Shown here piece after piece: positions 1 to 6,626 of a DNA stretch of 11,853 bases. The position numbers and the translations under genes were made by a program. This DNA is from an uncultured Bacteroidales bacterium (GTDB taxonomy: Bacteria > Bacteroidota > Bacteroidia > Bacteroidales > UBA932): contig CAJOQW010000035.1 of NCBI GenBank assembly GCA_905236955.1, positions 1 through 11,853 on the forward strand, read 5' to 3'. The notes under the pieces were generated by a model. The model did not search any database and was not told the DNA's origin. It saw only the letters and a list, made by a program, of their open reading frames with translations. Numbering within the stretch: position 1 is the stretch's first letter; each line of letters opens with the position of its first letter.

Positions 1-603
1 GTTGAGCACGCTCATGTAGCCTTCGCGCCCGCCCCAGAATACATAGTTGGTGCCTCCGAGTTTGATGGTTGCGTCGATGGCGTTCTTGATCTGCACTGCC
101 GCGCGGGCCACTACGTCGAAGTCGGGATTGGTGGCCGCACCGTTCATGTAGCGTTTGTGACCGAATACGTTGGCCGTTCCCCAGAGATTCTTGATGCCTG
201 TGCCGGCCATCTTCTCCTTGAGGTAGTCGGTGATGGCCACCATGTTCTTTTCGTAGAGGTCGATGTCGTCGGTATCCTCCACGAGGTCTATGTCATGGAA
301 GCAGAAATATTCAATACCGAGTTTCTCCATTATCTCGAAACCTGCGTCGGCCTTGTCCTTGGCCCTCTGGAGGGGGTCGGACGCCTTGTCCCATTCGTAG
401 CAGCGGGTCTGGCCGCCGAACTGGTCGCCGGACGCCTGGCCCAGGGTGTGCCACCATGCCATGGCGAACTTCAGCCAGTCTTTCATGGGCTTGCCCAGCA
501 CTATCTTTTCGGGTTCATAATAATGGAATGCGAGAGGATTCTTGCTCTCTTTGCCCTCGAACGGGATCTTTCCTATCTGAGGGAAGTACTCTTTCTTTGC
601 CAT
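1..603 (-). CDS. xylA: xylose isomerase, C-terminal part beyond window
   Basis: XylA interconverts D-xylose and D-xylulose in the cytoplasm, the first step of bacterial xylose use. The first 201 residues are visible, starting MAKKEYFPQIGKIPF at the ATG complementary to 601-603. The rest of a protein that is usually about 440 residues lies left of the window. Family landmarks are present: FHDID at residues 102-106, with the catalytic His103/Asp106 pair of the isomerase barrel, and WGGREGY at 190-196, which belongs to the active-site region. There is no frameshift in the visible part. It is the last visible gene of a leftward operon, 47 bases after xylB. The leader is A-rich (CCGAAAAACAACAGAAT) with no Shine-Dalgarno, as is usual in Bacteroidota. 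Metal-ligand residues further downstream cannot be checked here. The identification is secure. Confidence 0.97.
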   Translation of the reverse strand, partial: MAKKEYFPQIGKIPFEGKESKNPLAFHYYEPEKIVLGKPMKDWLKFAMAWWHTLGQASGDQFGGQTRCYEWDKASDPLQRAKDKADAGFEIMEKLGIEYFCFHDIDLVEDTDDIDLYEKNMVAITDYLKEKMAGTGIKNLWGTANVFGHKRYMNGAATNPDFDVVARAAVQIKNAIDATIKLGGTNYVFWGGREGYMSVLN

Positions 604-650
604 ATTCTGTTGTTTTTCGGTTGTGTCCTGACAGTTGCTGATATGCGGAT

Positions 651-2135
651 TCATTTGATGGGGGCGGTGGATACCGGGATCAGTTCCTTCCAGCGCTGGT
701 ATGCGGCCGCATACTGCACGCCTTCCCTGGGTTCGACGACCTCGAGCACCTCGAGGCTCTCGAAAGCTTCGGCCGGAGTCTTGTAGATGCCGGCGCCTAT
801 GCCCGCACCCTTGGCGGCTCCGATGCTGCCGTCCGTGTTGCAGAGCTCTATGCGCGCCCCGCTCACACCTGCGAGGGTGTTGCGGAAAACCGGGCTCAGG
901 AACATGTTGGCCTTGCCCGCGCGTATCTTGCTGATGTGCATTCCCATGCCCTTCATGATGTCCATGCCGTACTTGAACGAGAAAACGATGCCTTCCTGTT
1001 CGGCGCGGACCAGGTGTTTCCAACTGTGGCGCTTGAAGTCGAGACCGTTGATGCTGCACCCGCAGTTACGGTTCTGCAGCATCCTTTCCGCACCGTTCCC
1101 GAAAGGAAGGATGCTCACTCCGTCACAGCCGATGGGGATTTCCTCGGCGACCTTGTTCATGCCGTCGTACGACAGGCCTTCAGGCACGATATTGTGCTTG
1201 ACCCAGGAGTTCAGTATCCCGGTGCCATTGATGCAAAGGAGGACTCCCAGGCGGGTCTTCCCGGAGGTATGGTTGACGTGGGCGAAGGTGTTTACGCGCG
1301 AAAGGGTGTCATAGTTCACGCTGTCGAGCACTCCGTAAACTACTCCTGAAGTGCCAGCAGTGGAGGCTATCTCGCCAGGCTCCAGGACGCCCAGGCTGAG
1401 GGCGTTGTTGGGCTGGTCCCCGGCACGGTAGGTGATGGGGATGCCCTTCCTGAGCCCGAGTTCCCCGGCGGCGGCTGCGCTCACACGGCCCTGTTCCGAG
1501 AAAGTGGGCCGGATCGGGGGGATGAGCTCCTTGTCCAGGCCGAACCAGTCCAGGAGGAAGTCCGCCGTCTTGTTCTCCTTGAAATCCCAGAAGATGCCTT
1601 CCGAGAGGCCGCTTACAGTCGTGCACAGGTCGCCGCTGAGGCGCATGGCGATGTAGTCGCCCGGGAGCATGAACTTGTAGGTGTTTTCATATACTTCCGG
1701 TTCATTTTCCTTCACCCAGGCCAGTTTCGCCGCCGTGAAGTTGCCGGGGGAGTTGAGCAGATGCCCGAGGCACTTCTCCGCTCCGATGGCCTCGAAGGCC
1801 TTCTGCCCGTATGGCACGGCCCTGGAATCGCACCAGATGATGGCCGGTCTGAGCGGTTTGAGGTCTTTGCCTACGCACACCAGCCCGTGCATCTGGTAAG
1901 AGATGCCGATGGCGGCTATGGATTCCGGAGAGAATCCGGTCATTACGTCCTTCGTAGCCATCCTGACGTATTCCCACCAGTCGTCGGGGTCCTGTTCGGC
2001 CCAGCCCGGCTTGGGGGAAGCTATGGGAGCTTCGCTCTTGGGGTAGAAAGCCGAGGCCACGCATTCGCCGCTTTGGGAATCCACGAGGGAGGCTTTTACG
2101 GATGAGCTGCCAACATCATAACCAAGGAGATACAT
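651..2135 (-). CDS. xylB: xylulokinase (FGGY family)
   Basis: XylB phosphorylates D-xylulose with ATP to D-xylulose 5-phosphate, which enters the pentose phosphate pathway. The protein has 494 residues, a normal length for the family. The N-terminal ATPase-fold strand GYDVGSSSVKASL (residues 5-17, Asp7) opens the first FGGY domain. QMHGL at 81-85 matches the substrate-binding loop, and AGDQPNNALSLG at 238-249 carries the expected catalytic base, Asp240. STAGTSGVVYG shortly after is the typical start of the second, nucleotide-binding domain. The start is the only ATG consistent with the family N-terminus. It lies 13 bases after the DUF368 stop and is preceded by an A-rich leader with no Shine-Dalgarno. 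xylA follows, so the pair supplies both xylose-entry steps. No xylose transporter or XylR-type regulator is visible. Assignment to xylulose rather than another ketose rests on similarity and on the xylA neighbour. Confidence 0.95.
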   Translation of the reverse strand: MYLLGYDVGSSSVKASLVDSQSGECVASAFYPKSEAPIASPKPGWAEQDPDDWWEYVRMATKDVMTGFSPESIAAIGISYQMHGLVCVGKDLKPLRPAIIWCDSRAVPYGQKAFEAIGAEKCLGHLLNSPGNFTAAKLAWVKENEPEVYENTYKFMLPGDYIAMRLSGDLCTTVSGLSEGIFWDFKENKTADFLLDWFGLDKELIPPIRPTFSEQGRVSAAAAGELGLRKGIPITYRAGDQPNNALSLGVLEPGEIASTAGTSGVVYGVLDSVNYDTLSRVNTFAHVNHTSGKTRLGVLLCINGTGILNSWVKHNIVPEGLSYDGMNKVAEEIPIGCDGVSILPFGNGAERMLQNRNCGCSINGLDFKRHSWKHLVRAEQEGIVFSFKYGMDIMKGMGMHISKIRAGKANMFLSPVFRNTLAGVSGARIELCNTDGSIGAAKGAGIGAGIYKTPAEAFESLEVLEVVEPREGVQYAAAYQRWKELIPVSTAPIK

Positions 2136-2148
2136 TTCGGTTTCGGTT

Positions 2149-3042
2149 TTATTGTTTTTTGTGAGAGATCGTTTCCACGGCAGCTACCGCAGCGGCGCCG
2201 ATGAGGAAGAAGATTATGGCGAGGGGTATCTGCATGTCGACGGGGACGGCGGATCCTGTGCGGAGGACCTGTGCGTCCGCAATGGACTTGGCGTCGGCCC
2301 AGGGCCATATCTTCATGAGGAAACCCAGCACCAGGCCGAAAAGCGTGAGCATGGTCGGCCTTTCATGGTGAGCCAGAAGCCAGTGAAGGGCTTTCGAGAA
2401 AAGCACGATGCCGACTGCGCATCCCAGCACGAACACCAGAAGCGGGCCCCACTGGAAATTGTTGAGGACATCCAGCATGTAGTCGAAGTTGCCCATTATC
2501 ACCAGTATGAAACTTCCGGAGATGCCGGGGAGTATCATGGAGCACACCCCAAGCGCCCCGCTCAGGAATGTGTACCACCAGGAAGTGTTGGTCTCGCCCC
2601 CGGAAGGGGAGATGAGGCACAGCCCGATGCCTATGGCTGCACCGAAGGCCGCCCATGCGAAATCGGAGGCCTTCCATCCTTTGATGTCCGTCATCAGCCA
2701 TATCGTCGAGACGAGGATCAGCCCGAAAAAGAACGCCCAGGTAGGGATGGGATAGTGGGCGAGGGTCCATTCCACGGCCCTTGCCAGCACTATGAATCCT
2801 AGCAGGGTGCCGATGCCGACCGCCAGGAGGAACCGTCCGTTGACAGCCTTCCAGAACCCTTTGAAGTCGCCTTTGAGGAGCATCTTCCAGTTGGAGATGG
2901 TAAGGAGGGCGTCCAGGGAGGCGATCAGGGGCTGGAATATGCCCGTCATAAGGGCGATGGTCCCGGCGGAGACGCCGGGGAACACGCCGGCTCCCATGCT
3001 GAAGCCTTTCAGGCCGTCTGTGAGTGATTTACTCAGGTTCAT
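2149..3042 (-). CDS. popT: DUF368 membrane protein, PopT-type polyprenyl-phosphate translocase
   Basis: This 297-residue polytopic inner-membrane protein belongs to DUF368. Members were described as PopT, one of two broad families that return undecaprenyl phosphate, the lipid carrier of peptidoglycan and O-antigen synthesis, across the membrane. Two related motifs mark the family: PGVSAGTIALMTGIF near residues 23-37 and PGISGSFILVIMG near 172-184. Usual members read PGVSGGT at the first, so the Ala in place of Gly is a mild variant. Hydrophobic segments cover most of the chain, including one near the C-terminus (IPLAIIFFLIGAAAVAAV) before a short basic tail, ISHKKQ. The ATG overlaps the stop of the preceding gene by 4 bases (ATGA), implying translational coupling. 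xylB starts 13 bases downstream. The family is clear. The transport function in this organism, and any link to xylose use, are inferred. Confidence 0.88.
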   Translation of the reverse strand: MNLSKSLTDGLKGFSMGAGVFPGVSAGTIALMTGIFQPLIASLDALLTISNWKMLLKGDFKGFWKAVNGRFLLAVGIGTLLGFIVLARAVEWTLAHYPIPTWAFFFGLILVSTIWLMTDIKGWKASDFAWAAFGAAIGIGLCLISPSGGETNTSWWYTFLSGALGVCSMILPGISGSFILVIMGNFDYMLDVLNNFQWGPLLVFVLGCAVGIVLFSKALHWLLAHHERPTMLTLFGLVLGFLMKIWPWADAKSIADAQVLRTGSAVPVDMQIPLAIIFFLIGAAAVAAVETISHKKQ

Positions 3043-3410
3043 TTTATCTTGTCCATTATTTCCGTCATCAGTGCGAATATTTCCACCTGGCCAGCTTCCG
3101 TCCCTTCCGGTGCGCTAACGATGATGTCGAAGACCTTTTCCCCCATAGGGAAGCGCCCGATCTTGAAGGGTGCCAGGCTGCGTCTGGCGGCCATACGGAG
3201 GTTGAAGCTCTTTTCGGGAAGAAGGGATATGAAGAGGTCGGCCTGCCTGTCGCACCTGAGGAGCCTTTTCCTCCTTACGGGATACAACTTCAGGGATATG
3301 CCTTTGCCGCGGAAATATTCCTCCGCTTTTGCGGATACTTCCGCGCAGTCTGGGGCGTCCCCGTCCACGAGGAGTACCGCGCTCTTTATATTTTGAAGGG
3401 GATTATCCAT
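3039..3410 (-). CDS. small DUF6913-like protein of unknown function
   Basis: This is a 123-residue soluble protein with no signal peptide or membrane segment. It begins MDNPLQNIKSAVLLVDGDAP and continues with an alternating beta/alpha pattern. The central part has ADLFISLLPEKSFNLRMAA and FKIGRFPMGEKVFDIIVS, and the C-terminus is a helix ending MTEIMDKIK. The segment order DLxIxL...KxGRF...DxxI resembles, from memory, the Bacteroidota DUF6913 family, whose role is unknown to me. It is shorter than the members I recall, lacking much of an N-terminal helical part. It overlaps the upstream kinase by 8 bases and the downstream DUF368 gene by 4, so it is clearly translated as part of this operon. 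I assign no biochemical function; the family call is moderate. Confidence 0.65.
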   Translation of the reverse strand: MDNPLQNIKSAVLLVDGDAPDCAEVSAKAEEYFRGKGISLKLYPVRRKRLLRCDRQADLFISLLPEKSFNLRMAARRSLAPFKIGRFPMGEKVFDIIVSAPEGTEAGQVEIFALMTEIMDKIK

Positions 3411-4413
3411 CGTACCTTGCCATCAATTCGCGGATTTCCTGTTTTGCTTCCCTCCAGCGGGGAACGTCTATCTTGGTGCCTACCACCTCCACAACCTTGG
3501 CTGCGATGATGCTGCCTACCTCGCCGCAAATCTTGAGGGGCATGCCGAGGGAATGGGCGTAAAGGAAACCGGCGGCATAAGTGTCCCCAGCTCCGGTGCC
3601 GTCCACGGGAATGGCCGGCCATGCGGGAATGTAGTGTTCTTCTTCTCCCCGTTTCAGCCAGCTTCCATCCTTGCCAACCTTGACTATGGCAGTAGTGCAC
3701 ATCTTCGAGAGCTCCCTGAGGCCGTCCAGTGGAGAGTCGCATTTGGTGAAAGCCCGGCTTTCACTCTCGTTGGCGAACACTATGTCGACGTATTTGTCGA
3801 TGAGGTTGTGCAAGAAGGCGTCGTTGCTTTCCACCACGTTGTAGGAGGCCATGTCTATGCTGATGATGCATCCTGCGGCCTTGGCCATCTGCACCGCCTT
3901 CGCTATGAGTTCCTGGTTCTGGACCAGGTATCCTTCGATGTGGAAGTAATCATACCCATGGAAATACTCGTCCTTGAGGTCTTCGGGACCCATTTCCAGC
4001 GCTGCTCCCATGTAGTCGGCGAAGGTGCGTTCGGCATTGGCGCCGGTGATGAACACCATGCACCTGCCGGAGGATTTCTCGCTGCGGAGCATGGTGGTCT
4101 TGACGCCATACTGCTCCATGGTGCTCTTGAAGAGGCTGCCGAGTTCGTCGTCGCCTATCTTGCCGATGTAACCCGAGGGCATGCCGAAAATCGATGTGCA
4201 TGTAATGGTGTTGGCCGCCGACCCCCCGGGAACGTATTTGACGCCTATTTCCTTCAGGGCGGTCCATATGCGGTCTCCTGTTTCCATGTCGACATGCTGC
4301 ATGCTTCCGAGAGGAAGATGATATTCCCTGAGCAGGGAATCGTCGGGGAGTATGGCAAGGACGTCGGTGAGGGCGTTGCCTATGCCGAGGATGGATTTCA
4401 TCTGTGGTTGCAT
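3403..4413 (-). CDS. PfkB-family carbohydrate/adenosine-type kinase
   Basis: This ribokinase-fold kinase has 336 residues. It transfers phosphate from ATP to the hydroxymethyl group of a sugar or nucleoside in the cytoplasm. The N-terminal half carries GGSAANT at 63-69 and IGKIGDDELG at 83-92. NESE at 215-218 fits the NxxE motif involved in Mg/phosphate handling. DGTGAGDTYAAGFLY at 271-285 is PfkB signature 2 with the catalytic base Asp277. Bacteroidota homologues are often called adenosine kinase, but the substrate cannot be read from the sequence; ribose, fructose or another nucleoside remain possible. The start is either the ATG at 4413 or a second in-frame ATG at 4401 (MQPQM). A -7 box ends 7 nt before the first, so the transcript would be leaderless or start very close to it. 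It is the first gene of the leftward operon and overlaps the next by 8 bases. Confidence 0.9.
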   Translation of the reverse strand: MQPQMKSILGIGNALTDVLAILPDDSLLREYHLPLGSMQHVDMETGDRIWTALKEIGVKYVPGGSAANTITCTSIFGMPSGYIGKIGDDELGSLFKSTMEQYGVKTTMLRSEKSSGRCMVFITGANAERTFADYMGAALEMGPEDLKDEYFHGYDYFHIEGYLVQNQELIAKAVQMAKAAGCIISIDMASYNVVESNDAFLHNLIDKYVDIVFANESESRAFTKCDSPLDGLRELSKMCTTAIVKVGKDGSWLKRGEEEHYIPAWPAIPVDGTGAGDTYAAGFLYAHSLGMPLKICGEVGSIIAAKVVEVVGTKIDVPRWREAKQEIRELMARYDG

Positions 4414-4420
4414 TAGATTA

Positions 4421-4428
4421 CAAATTTA
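4421..4428 (-). promoter_or_regulatory. -7 promoter box for the leftward kinase-xylBA operon
   Basis: The minus strand reads TAAATTTG here, matching the Bacteroidota sigma-ABfr -7 consensus TAnnTTTG. Seven bases separate it from the ATG at 4413, so transcription should start at or next to that codon. I see no good TTTG-type -33 element at the usual distance. The call rests on the -7 match and its placement at the head of a five-gene operon. Confidence 0.55.
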
Positions 4429-4450
4429 ATGAAAATTGGCGGAATATCAT

Positions 4451-4458
4451 TACCTTTG
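4451..4458 (+). promoter_or_regulatory. -7 promoter box for the rightward membrane-protein gene
   Basis: TACCTTTG followed by CA matches the Bacteroidota TAnnTTTG -7 element. It ends 7 nt before the ATG at 4466, so the mRNA would have little or no 5' leader. It lies inside the extra codons of a longer ORF beginning at 4436, which argues that the longer ORF start is not used. No convincing -33 element is visible. Confidence 0.6.
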
Positions 4459-4465
4459 CACCCGT

Positions 4466-5494
4466 ATGGGCAAGAAACTGGGAAATGTACTCAAGTATGG
4501 CGTTTCATTCGTGCTGGCCGCGGTGCTGGTTTGGCTGGTTGTGCGCAAGATCGACTGGGCGTCTTTCCTCACAGGGCTCAAGAACACCCGCTGGTTGTGG
4601 ATGATCGGATATGCGTTTTCGGCGGTGTTGGCGCTCGTCTTCCGTGCCCAACGCTGGAAGCAGCTTCTCAAGCCGCTGGACTCCCGCATAAGGTACGGAC
4701 GTTGCTGGGATGCCAACAACATAGGCAATCTTGGAGGATTGGTGCTCCCCGGTTCCAGCGAGCCCATACGGGCCGGGCTCATAACAAGCAAGAATGTGCC
4801 TTTCCAGACGGTATTCGGCACCATGATAATGGAGAGGGCATGGGATTTCCTGTTCATCTTCATCACCTTCGTCCTTGCCCTGGTCCTCAAATGGGACTTG
4901 TTCGGCGGGTTTTTCAAGGGTCATATACTTAAACCCCTCGGAGGTACGGTGCTTCCCTGGGTCATACTGGTCCTGGTCGTCCTGCTCACGGCCGGTTTCA
5001 TATGGGCCAGCTATCATTACAGGGGGAAAAGCAAGTTCTTCACCAGGGTAGCCGGGATCCTGGACGGCCTCGTTCAGGGCCTGGGCAGTTTCGGACGGAT
5101 GAAGAACAAACTGCCGTACATCATCCATACCACCATGATCTGGGTGATGTACATGTTCATGAGTTACTTCTGCCTCAAGGCGATACCCGAGCTTTCGGGC
5201 ATGGACCTGGCGGATGCGCTGTTCCTCAGCGCACTGGGCAATGTGGCTTCTATAGTGCCTGTTCCGGGCGGCATCGGTGCCTATCATTACCTCCTGATGG
5301 TATGCATCTCTTCGCTCTATGGTTTCAGCGACGAGACCGGCCTACTGTTCGCGACCCTCAATCACGAATCCCATGCGCTCATCATCCTGGCTCTGGGCAT
5401 ATGGTCATATATCAAGAGGATAGTCGTCATGAAAAACAAGGACATCGCTGAGATAAGAGCCGAAAAACAGCAGGAAAAAGAATCCTCCGAGTAA
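4466..5494 (+). CDS. UPF0104 / LPG-synthase-TM type integral membrane protein
   Basis: This 342-residue polytopic membrane protein is of the lysylphosphatidylglycerol-synthase transmembrane class (UPF0104, PF03706). Some members are the membrane half of MprF, which makes and flips aminoacyl-phosphatidylglycerol. Many Bacteroidota members stand alone and have no assigned substrate. Seen here are about seven hydrophobic segments, the loop NIGNLGGLVLPGSSEPIRAG, where family members carry a conserved P-x-R/E-pattern, and VPVPGGIGAYHYL, matching the late PGGxG motif. The C-terminus is a charged tail rich in Lys and Glu. There is no cytoplasmic aminoacyl-transferase domain, so it is not a complete MprF. 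I chose the ATG at 4466 rather than the in-frame ATG at 4436, because a -7 box lies between them and the protein then begins MGKKLGN directly before the first membrane segment. It is divergent from the kinase operon. Confidence 0.85.
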   Translation: MGKKLGNVLKYGVSFVLAAVLVWLVVRKIDWASFLTGLKNTRWLWMIGYAFSAVLALVFRAQRWKQLLKPLDSRIRYGRCWDANNIGNLGGLVLPGSSEPIRAGLITSKNVPFQTVFGTMIMERAWDFLFIFITFVLALVLKWDLFGGFFKGHILKPLGGTVLPWVILVLVVLLTAGFIWASYHYRGKSKFFTRVAGILDGLVQGLGSFGRMKNKLPYIIHTTMIWVMYMFMSYFCLKAIPELSGMDLADALFLSALGNVASIVPVPGGIGAYHYLLMVCISSLYGFSDETGLLFATLNHESHALIILALGIWSYIKRIVVMKNKDIAEIRAEKQQEKESSE

Positions 5495-5502
5495 TTTTTT
5501 GC

Positions 5503-5510
5503 TATCTTTG
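5503..5510 (+). promoter_or_regulatory. -7 promoter box for tRNA-Arg
   Basis: TATCTTTG matches the Bacteroidota -7 consensus TAnnTTTG and lies 11 nt before the mature tRNA 5' end at 5522. That leaves room for a leader of only a few bases for RNase P to remove. The box falls just after the stop of the preceding membrane-protein gene, so the tRNA has its own promoter and may also receive read-through. Confidence 0.65.
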
Positions 5511-5521
5511 CAATCCCTTAG

Positions 5522-5595
5522 GGTTCCGTAGCTCAGCTGGATAGAGCAACAGCCTTCTAAGCTGTGGGTCCCGGGTTCGAATCCCGGCGGAATCA
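5522..5595 (+). tRNA. tRNA-Arg, anticodon UCU
   Basis: A full 74-nt cloverleaf can be folded. The acceptor stem pairs GGTTCCG (5522-5528) with CGGAATC (5588-5594), with one G-U pair at the second position, and the discriminator is A5595. The D stem is GCTC/GAGC (5531-5534, 5544-5547). The anticodon stem is ACAGC/GCTGT (5549-5553, 5561-5565) around the loop CTTCTAA, giving anticodon TCT at 5556-5558. The T arm is CCGGG-TTCGAAT-CCCGG (5571-5587). UCU reads Arg codons AGA and AGG; AGG is common in the surrounding genes. No CCA is encoded after position 5595, so it must be added enzymatically. Confidence 0.97.
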
Positions 5596-5690
5596 CAAAT
5601 ATCCTTTTGGGCGAATCGCCCCCGATACAATTCCTGCCCATGGGCGTCCTGATGTCCTGCCGGAACGCAAAGCAGCAAAAGCCAGATACC

Positions 5691-6476
5691 ATGATAGACG
5701 ATATCCTTGAATATAACGGGAAATTTGTCGCCGCCGAAGGATACACTCCTTTCGTCACCGACAAATATCCTTCCATGAAACTGGCGGTCCTCACCTGCAT
5801 GGACTGCCGCCTCACCGAACTCCTTCCCAGGGCCCTCGGTCTGAGGAACGGTGATGCCAAGTTGATAAAGAATGCCGGCGGGCTGGTGCTCTCGCTGACG
5901 GACTCCGCGATAAGGTCGATCCTGGTGGCGGTCTATGAACTGGGCGTAAAGGAAGTTATGGTCGTGCACCATTCCTCCTGCGGGGCCTGTCATATGAGTT
6001 TCGGAGAATTCCTGCCCCTCATGAAGGCCCGCGGCATCTCCGACGGAGCCATCGGCTGCATGCGGGAGGCCGGCGTGGACCTGGACAGATGGCTGGATGG
6101 GTTCCATGATACAGGGGCATCTGTAAGGAGGACGGTCGCCAATATCGTGGGACATCCATTGATGCCTCAAGACGTCTCCGTCAGGGGATTTGTCATCGAT
6201 TCCACTACGGGCCGCCTCACCGAGGTTCCCGATGACAGTACTGCACGTGTGATGGACATGGAAGAGCGTTTCGAAAGGGTGCGCTCGGCCAGGGCGGCAG
6301 GTACTCTCTCCGAAGTCCGCGCAGACATCGCCGCTTTGGACGGATATATGGCCTCGGGGCTGTGGAAGGAGGATTTCGAGCTGGACGAAGCCGGCCATTT
6401 CCCCTCCGGCCTCAAGCGCGGTGTCCTGTCCGAAGACGCTCTTTACGACCTTCTCATGCAGGTGGCCTCGGAATAG
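5691..6476 (+). CDS. beta-carbonic anhydrase with C-terminal DUF4298-like domain
   Basis: The N-terminal ~180 residues are a beta-class carbonic anhydrase (CO2 + H2O to bicarbonate, cytoplasmic, zinc) of the YtiB-like type. LTCMDCRLTELLP carries the CxDxR motif (Cys36, Asp38, Arg40), and VVHHSSCGAC gives the HxxC zinc ligands His94 and Cys97. IKNAGG at 59-64 and RSILVAVYELGVKEV at 75-89 are typical of the fold. Residues ~186-261 exceed the usual ~185-190 length. They contain a helix (MDMEERFERV) and then GLWKEDFELDEAGHFPSGLKRGVLSEDALYDLL, which I recognise from memory as the DUF4298 family, normally a separate ~90-residue protein. The reading frame is continuous. I chose the ATG at 5691 because family members begin near MIDDILEYN. 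In-frame ATGs at 5640 and 5652 would add a cysteine-containing stretch of low similarity. No clear promoter lies between the tRNA and this gene, so co-transcription with the tRNA is possible. Confidence 0.9.
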   Translation: MIDDILEYNGKFVAAEGYTPFVTDKYPSMKLAVLTCMDCRLTELLPRALGLRNGDAKLIKNAGGLVLSLTDSAIRSILVAVYELGVKEVMVVHHSSCGACHMSFGEFLPLMKARGISDGAIGCMREAGVDLDRWLDGFHDTGASVRRTVANIVGHPLMPQDVSVRGFVIDSTTGRLTEVPDDSTARVMDMEERFERVRSARAAGTLSEVRADIAALDGYMASGLWKEDFELDEAGHFPSGLKRGVLSEDALYDLLMQVASE

Positions 6477-6493
6477 CGGTTTACAGCGGCCGC

Positions 6494-6525
6494 GGGGTTA
6501 TCCCCATATATGTTTTCTTTTATTT
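6494..6525 (+). terminator. weak candidate terminator after the carbonic anhydrase gene
   Basis: GGGG-TTAT-CCCC (6494-6505) can form a short stem. It is followed by a T-rich stretch (TGTTTTCTTTTATTTT) after six A/T bases. The stem has only 4 base pairs, so this is a marginal intrinsic terminator. Its position just after a stop codon and before a new promoter is the main support. Confidence 0.35.
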
Positions 6526-6568
6526 TATAATTACACTGCTCTCATTATTAAAAAAATGTGAGTTATTA

Positions 6569-6603
6569 TAGTGTTTTTCTTATATTTGTAGAGAAAAACA
6601 CTA
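6569..6603 (+). promoter_or_regulatory. inverted repeat enclosing the nfnAB -7 box (candidate operator)
   Basis: TAGTGTTTTTCT (6569-6580) and AGAAAAACACTA (6592-6603) are perfect 12-bp inverted arms separated by 11 bases, TATATTTGTAG. The spacer contains TATATTTG (6581-6588), a match to the Bacteroidota -7 element TAnnTTTG. A dimeric regulator bound to both arms would cover the promoter core and the expected start of transcription (about 6593-6596). In the RNA only the right arm would be present, so an RNA hairpin is not the likely role. The regulator is unknown. The leader to the nfnA ATG would be about 30 nt and A-rich. Confidence 0.6.
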
Positions 6604-6626
6604 CCACTGAATAACTAGGCTTACAA

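Noticed and set aside
157..786. 209-residue plus-strand open frame opposite xylA and the end of xylB
   Set aside because: It is antisense to two strongly conserved genes and resembles no family; it is a by-product of codon bias.
4436..4465. Ten extra N-terminal codons for the UPF0104-type protein
   Set aside because: The -7 promoter box lies within these codons, and the resulting peptide (MAEYHYLCTR) does not fit the family N-terminus.
5522..5595. tRNA-Arg as an attachment site of an integrated element
   Set aside because: I see no integrase gene and no second copy of the tRNA 3' end in the window; flanking genes look like ordinary core genes.
5609..5621. Hairpin GGGCG-AAT-CGCCC as a terminator for tRNA-Arg
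   Set aside because: The stem has only five pairs with a three-base loop, and no T-run follows on the plus strand.
5607..5690. N-terminal extension of the carbonic anhydrase (TTG at 5607 or ATGs at 5640 and 5652)
   Set aside because: Family members start near MIDDILEYN. The extension has no similarity I recognise and runs close to the tRNA 3' end.
6569..6603. Invertible (phase-variable) promoter, since Bacteroidota often flip promoters between inverted repeats
   Set aside because: The spacer is only 11 bases, far too short for known invertase switches, and no recombinase gene is nearby.
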